NCBI GenBank assembly: GCA_964344255.1
Contig: CAYFMQ010000016.1
Span: 6,962-70,961, forward strand
DNA from: JAJFIE01 sp964344255
GTDB lineage: Bacteria > Pseudomonadota > Alphaproteobacteria > Rhodospirillales > Casp-alpha2
Direction: 5' to 3'
Length of the DNA stretch: 64,000 nucleotides
Part shown: piece after piece, positions 59,251-64,000 of the stretch
Numbering within the stretch: the first letter of the stretch is position 1
Layout: each line of letters begins with the position of its first letter
Program-made: the position numbers and the translations under genes
Notes under the pieces: generated by a model
What the model was told of the DNA's origin: nothing
Databases searched by the model: none
Seen by the model: the letters and a program-made list of their open reading frames with translations, nothing else

Positions 59251-60495
59251 CTATGGCTCTTCCGGTTTGCCGGGTGATTTCCTGTAGATCATTTCCAGCA
59301 TGACCGGCGTGACGACTGTCGTCAGGATCGCCATGACGACAATGGCCGAAAACAGGTTCTCCAGAATGGGCGAGGTGACCCCCGGCAGGGAAAAAATACC
59401 GGCTTTCAGCGCTATGTCGGCGATCACCAGTTCAACGGCGCCCCTGGCGCTCATCCCAACCCCGACGGCAGCCGACTCCCTGCCCGGCAGCCCCATGATC
59501 AGGGCAGCCAGTCCGCCGCCGACGAACTTACCGACAAAAGCCATCACGACGAGGACGAACAGGAAGAAAGGAACTTCGGTGAAGGCGGAGAGTTGCAGGT
59601 TGAGGCCGATGGAAGCGAAAAAGATCGGCGCCAGGAAACCGAACGTCATGCCGGAGACCTTGGAGCGCACATTCTCGTAAGTCGTATTGTCGACGGTCTT
59701 GCGCCCGAAAAAGACACCGGCGATGAAAGCGCCCAGAATAAAGTGCAGGTCCAGCATTTCCGCCAGAACGGAGAAGGCCAGCGCGGCGATCAGCACGAAA
59801 CTGAAACCAGGTTCCTTCACCCTGAATTTTTTCAGGAAACGTCCCCCCAGCGGGAACATGAAAAATCCGATGACGAGGGTGATCACAAAGAACGCCACGA
59901 TATTCAGGGCAATGGCGGCCAGGTCCGCCAACTCCGGCGTCTGTCCCGCCGAGATCAGGGCCGTCAGCCAGGCCAGTAACAACAAGCTGATGATATCGTC
60001 GAACACGGCAGCCGAAACGATGATCTGTCCCGCGGGAGAATCCAGTTTTCCCAGGTCTATGAGGATTCGGACGGTTGCGGGAACCGCCGTGATCGCCAGC
60101 GCGGTTCCGATAAACAGGGCTTGAATGATCCGGTATTCGGATTCGGGCAGGAAATACAAACCCATGCCAACCCCTAAGATGAGCGGCAGAACCATACCGC
60201 CGATCGCCACAACCACGGATTTGGCCGAATGCTGGAGAATCTTTGAGGGCTTCATTTCAATCCCGGCATAGAGCATGAGAAAGAACATGCCGAGATTGGT
60301 GATGGCGTCGAAAACCTCGTTACCTTCCAGCTCGGCAAGCGTCGGCAGAAGCTCGGCATGCTGGGCGATGATGGCGCCCAGCACCACGCCGGATACAAGC
60401 TCTCCGACCAGCGAAGGTTGACCGGCGCGCGCCGCCAGTTCGCCGAAGGCGCGGGTAATAACCAGCAAAACAAGCAATACATAGAACAGGTCCAC
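59251..60495 (-). CDS. Cation:proton antiporter (CPA2/KefB type)
   Basis: The 414-residue protein has about 12 transmembrane helices with the CPA2 pattern: ELAARAGQPSLVGELVSGVVLGAI near the N-terminus, AAVFDDIISLLLLAW with the ion-binding aspartates and VGMSARGAVELVIADIALKAG later. It ends shortly after the membrane region, so it lacks the RCK/TrkA-N domain of full KefB and is not gated by glutathione. Probably exchanges Na+ or K+ for protons. Divergent from the EamA transporter gene. Confidence 0.9.
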   Translation of the reverse strand: MDLFYVLLVLLVITRAFGELAARAGQPSLVGELVSGVVLGAIIAQHAELLPTLAELEGNEVFDAITNLGMFFLMLYAGIEMKPSKILQHSAKSVVVAIGGMVLPLILGVGMGLYFLPESEYRIIQALFIGTALAITAVPATVRILIDLGKLDSPAGQIIVSAAVFDDIISLLLLAWLTALISAGQTPELADLAAIALNIVAFFVITLVIGFFMFPLGGRFLKKFRVKEPGFSFVLIAALAFSVLAEMLDLHFILGAFIAGVFFGRKTVDNTTYENVRSKVSGMTFGFLAPIFFASIGLNLQLSAFTEVPFFLFVLVVMAFVGKFVGGGLAALIMGLPGRESAAVGVGMSARGAVELVIADIALKAGIFSLPGVTSPILENLFSAIVVMAILTTVVTPVMLEMIYRKSPGKPEEP

Positions 60496-60645
60496 GGCGA
60501 CGCCTTTCGTTCTTGCCGTTATGCGCTCTACCCAAAACTATACATTGCTAAAGTAGCGAGCAAAGAAGTAATGGTTTGGATCTAAAAAAACTCCAGCCGC
60601 GAAGCCGCTTTGCCCGTGGCGTTATCCGGGAGAACCTGCGCCGCC

Positions 60646-61536
60646 ATGTCTCTGACCGCCACCACCTCGCGACTGCTCGGAACGGCGCCACCAACGCTGC
60701 TGTTGATCATTTCCATCGTATCGGCACATCTGGGCGCGGCATTCGCCTATTTCCTTTTCCCGCTGATCGGCCCCTTGGGCACGGTCTCGCTCAGGTTGCT
60801 GTTCTCGGCGCTGATCCTGATCCTGCTGACCAAACCGGCGCTGGAGTCATTACGCCATAAGAACGGCTGGATGATCATCATCTACGGTCTGCTCATGGCG
60901 GCCATGAATTCATGTTTCTATGCCTCCATCGACCGCATTCCACTGGGCATTGCGATCACCATCGCCTTCATGGGGCCGCTCGGGCTTTCCACCCTGATGT
61001 CGAGGCGCTTCCTGGACTTCCTCTGGGTTGCCCTGGCCATTGCCGGCGTCCTGCTGCTCACACCCGACATCGGTGATTCCCTCGATCCCATCGGATTGCT
61101 GCTGGCCGCCGGGGATGGCGTATGCTGGACCGGTCTGGTGCTGCTCAGCCCACGCATCGCCAGGTTCGCGCCGGGGAACTCCGGCCTGGCATTGGGCATG
61201 AGTGTCGCGGCTCTGGCCATGCTCCCGATGGGCCTGAAGGAAGCCCCGGTCATCATCGCCGACCCCATCATTCTGCTCTATGGTTTCGGTGTCGCCATGT
61301 TGTCGACGACCGTCACCTTCGGTCTGGAATACGAGGCGCTCAAGCGTCTGTCGGCTCGTCTTTACGGCCTGATCATCTCGCTTGAACCGGCTTCCGCCGC
61401 CATTCTCGGCGTCATCGTACTCAGCCAAAGCCTCAACCTGCAGGGCATGATGGCCGTCGCCTGCGTTTCCCTGGCCGCCGCCGGGGCGACTCTGACAAAG
61501 CAACGCGATGACGAAAAACCGCCGTCCCAAGAGTGA
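60646..61536 (+). CDS. EamA/DMT-family permease (RhtA-like)
   Basis: The 296-residue protein has ten hydrophobic helices in two EamA repeats and resembles RhtA, which exports threonine and homoserine: LGTVSLRLLFSALILILL, GIAITIAFMGPLGLSTLMSRR and LSTTVTFGLEYEALKRLSARLYGLIISLEPASAAILG. The start ATG at 60646 is the first in front of the first helix; an upstream TTG would add 12 residues. Substrate is inferred from family only. Confidence 0.85.
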   Translation: MSLTATTSRLLGTAPPTLLLIISIVSAHLGAAFAYFLFPLIGPLGTVSLRLLFSALILILLTKPALESLRHKNGWMIIIYGLLMAAMNSCFYASIDRIPLGIAITIAFMGPLGLSTLMSRRFLDFLWVALAIAGVLLLTPDIGDSLDPIGLLLAAGDGVCWTGLVLLSPRIARFAPGNSGLALGMSVAALAMLPMGLKEAPVIIADPIILLYGFGVAMLSTTVTFGLEYEALKRLSARLYGLIISLEPASAAILGVIVLSQSLNLQGMMAVACVSLAAAGATLTKQRDDEKPPSQE

Positions 61537-61627
61537 CGGCCACCTCAGCGGTTCTCCATTTAAGAGTCACCATCCCCTGACATCATTGGTATACTCAAAC
61601 GAGAAAAAAACACAGGGAGACTTTCTC

Positions 61628-62431
61628 ATGTTCAGAATGCTGGAAATCACCGCCATTGCCTTACTCGTGCTCATTGCCCTGCCGTTCACAGGAGCGCTGG
61701 CCGAAGTCAAAACCGAGGAAGTGACATACACGCTCGGTGGCAAGGAGTTCACCGGCTACATGGCCTGGGATGACGCCATTTCCGGCGAACGCCCCGGCGT
61801 TATCGTGGTGCACGAATGGTGGGGCCATAACCCTTATGCACGCAAGCGCGCCGAACTACTGGCGGCGCGCGGCTATACGGCCTTCGCACTCGATATGTAC
61901 GGCACAGGCAAGCTTGCCAGCCACCCCGGTGACGCCAAGTCGTTTATGACGGAATCCATCGAAACGGCGAACCGTGTCGGCGCGCGTTTTGGCGTAGCCC
62001 TTGATATCCTGCGGGATCATCCGACGACGAACCCCGATAAAACCGCCGCCATCGGTTACTGCTTCGGCGGCATGGTCGTCCTCAACGCAGCCCGCATGGG
62101 CTTCGATCTGGATGGCGTGGTCAGCTACCACGGCAATTTATCAGCGCTGGAACCCGCCGGCCCCGGCATGAAGCGGGTCAAGGTCATGGCCTTTAACGGC
62201 GCCGACGATCCGTTCGTCAGCGCCGAAGCCATCCAGGGTTTCAAGGACGAAATGGAAGCTGCCGGCGTTGATTATGAATTCGTCAACTATCCCGGCGCTG
62301 TGCACAGCTTCACCAATCCTGGCGCTACAGCCGTGGGGGAGCAGTTCGAACTGCCGCTCGCCTATAATGCCGAAGCGGATGGCGATTCATGGATGCAGAC
62401 CATGCATTTCTTCAGGAAAATTTTTAACTAG
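61628..62431 (+). CDS. Exported dienelactone hydrolase family protein
   Basis: The 267-residue protein starts with a signal peptide (MFRMLEITAIALLVL to about residue 25, ALA), so it is probably periplasmic. The catalytic triad is C145 in AIGYCFGGMV, Asp in FNGADDPF and His in YPGAVHSFTNPG. VIVVHEWWGHNPYARKRAELLAARGY is typical of the family. Export is unusual compared with the classical cytoplasmic chlorocatechol enzyme, so the substrate probably differs. CAGGGAGA precedes the ATG. Confidence 0.88.
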   Translation: MFRMLEITAIALLVLIALPFTGALAEVKTEEVTYTLGGKEFTGYMAWDDAISGERPGVIVVHEWWGHNPYARKRAELLAARGYTAFALDMYGTGKLASHPGDAKSFMTESIETANRVGARFGVALDILRDHPTTNPDKTAAIGYCFGGMVVLNAARMGFDLDGVVSYHGNLSALEPAGPGMKRVKVMAFNGADDPFVSAEAIQGFKDEMEAAGVDYEFVNYPGAVHSFTNPGATAVGEQFELPLAYNAEADGDSWMQTMHFFRKIFN

Positions 62432-62517
62432 CGCCACCTTCACGATGCGAATCCTGAACGGCGGGAAAAGTTTTATAAATGGCCTCCCCGCCTTCAGGAG
62501 CCGTCCCGGCCAAGCAA

Positions 62518-63021
62518 TCAACGGGGCATCAGGGATAAATCCGTATCGCCCGTTTCGATACCAGCCGATGTCAGCATGGCGTGAACCTGGCCCCGGTGAT
62601 GGGTCTGGTGGTTGAACATGTGTGTGACGAGTTCCCACCGGGGGGCTGATAACTGTCCGCCGCCGCCGACAGGGAGCCAGACCAGATCGCCTTCCAACCA
62701 GTCGGCGCTCATGCCCACGGCCCAGTCTAGGATCATCTTATCGAAAGCAATCCTGTCAACCTTCAGGTTCTGCCATGTGCCTGATTCCCTTATGGAATCG
62801 GGAATGCTAACGGCATTGGGCAGGGCCGTTCCCGAGAACCGATGCATCCAGATCCGGTCCGCCCACAGCAAATGATTGAGGGTCCCTTCGATGGAACGGA
62901 AGAAGGCGCCGCGGTCCTCCCGGCGCGCTTCATCCGTCAGCTTATCTGCGCCGTCGTAGAGCGCTTCGTTCTGCCAACGGTTATAGCGGGCCATCAGACG
63001 GACATGATCGGGTGAAATCAT
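62518..63021 (-). CDS. DinB family protein
   Basis: The 167-residue protein has the four-helix DinB fold: MARYNRWQNEALYDGADKL, GTLNHLLWADRIWMHRF with a metal-ligand histidine, and HMFNHQTHHRGQVHAMLTSAG with the other two. Such proteins are bacillithiol/glutathione transferase-like metal proteins or of unknown role. The ATG at 63021 follows AAGGAAAG; the open frame continues to 63237, across the purL start on the other strand, without similarity. Divergent from purL. Confidence 0.85.
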   Translation of the reverse strand: MISPDHVRLMARYNRWQNEALYDGADKLTDEARREDRGAFFRSIEGTLNHLLWADRIWMHRFSGTALPNAVSIPDSIRESGTWQNLKVDRIAFDKMILDWAVGMSADWLEGDLVWLPVGGGGQLSAPRWELVTHMFNHQTHHRGQVHAMLTSAGIETGDTDLSLMPR

Positions 63022-63100
63022 CGAAACTTTCCTTGCTCCCAGGGCGTAAATCCCCAAAGTCCGGCGTTGCTTATCGGGCGCTATCTGGTATGAAGACGCC

Positions 63101-64000
<900 letters not shown>

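Overview
This is a GC-rich stretch of an alphaproteobacterial chromosome. The evidence is a DUF1476 gene (ATP synthase zeta/inhibitor family, known from alphaproteobacteria), DUF1178, a PAS_5-type sensor, the lysC/ubiG pair, ptsP, an NDUFAF5-like methyltransferase next to comF, and a purC-purS-purQ-purL set. The order resembles Rhodospirillales-type genomes; I cannot name the genus. No rRNA or tRNA gene is visible.

Layout. 1-5.65 kb (minus): ispG-hisS-hemA-prfA-prmC, isoprenoid, tRNA, tetrapyrrole and translation-termination genes, with prmC cut by the window edge. 5.8-11.8 kb (plus): an iron-type block (imelysin, two di-haem c-type proteins, a second imelysin, DUF1513) behind a Fur-box-like site. 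11.85-17.3 kb (minus): rodZ, ptsP, lysC. 17.5-20 kb (plus): ubiG, a methyltransferase and an alpha/beta hydrolase. 20-28.6 kb: small mixed genes, an rRNA-type promoter plus boxA without rRNA (21.1-21.4 kb), several repeat families, and a lysozyme-like gene behind two tandem terminators. 28.6-38.8 kb: sfsA-map-radC, an amidase, a ureohydrolase, oxidoreductases, an Ntn hydrolase, purB and an aldolase. 38.8-39.6 kb: a repeat-rich gap. 39.6-44.5 kb (minus): a complete urease operon ureDABCEFG. 44.9-53 kb: an SLC13 transporter with a dual Usp protein, an MBL hydrolase, a GATase-like protein, receiver-domain proteins, a triple-RidA fusion and DUF1476. 53.2-64 kb: NRDE protein, purC-purS-purQ, envelope and transport genes, a dienelactone hydrolase, DinB, and the start of purL.

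Two conserved alphaproteobacterial neighbourhoods look opened up by accessory blocks while keeping their internal order: lysC-ptsP-rodZ // ispG-hisS-hemA-prfA-prmC, and purB // DUF1476 / purC-purS-purQ // purL.

The most unusual signals are the rRNA-type leader with no rRNA, clustered TGTAGACA/TGTCTACA motifs at two distant loci, a single-chain triple RidA protein lacking the usual catalytic Arg in all three domains, a glutamyl-tRNA reductase in an alphaproteobacterium, and a pesticin-like lysozyme behind a double terminator. None of these alone proves a new system; the checks are stated with each finding.
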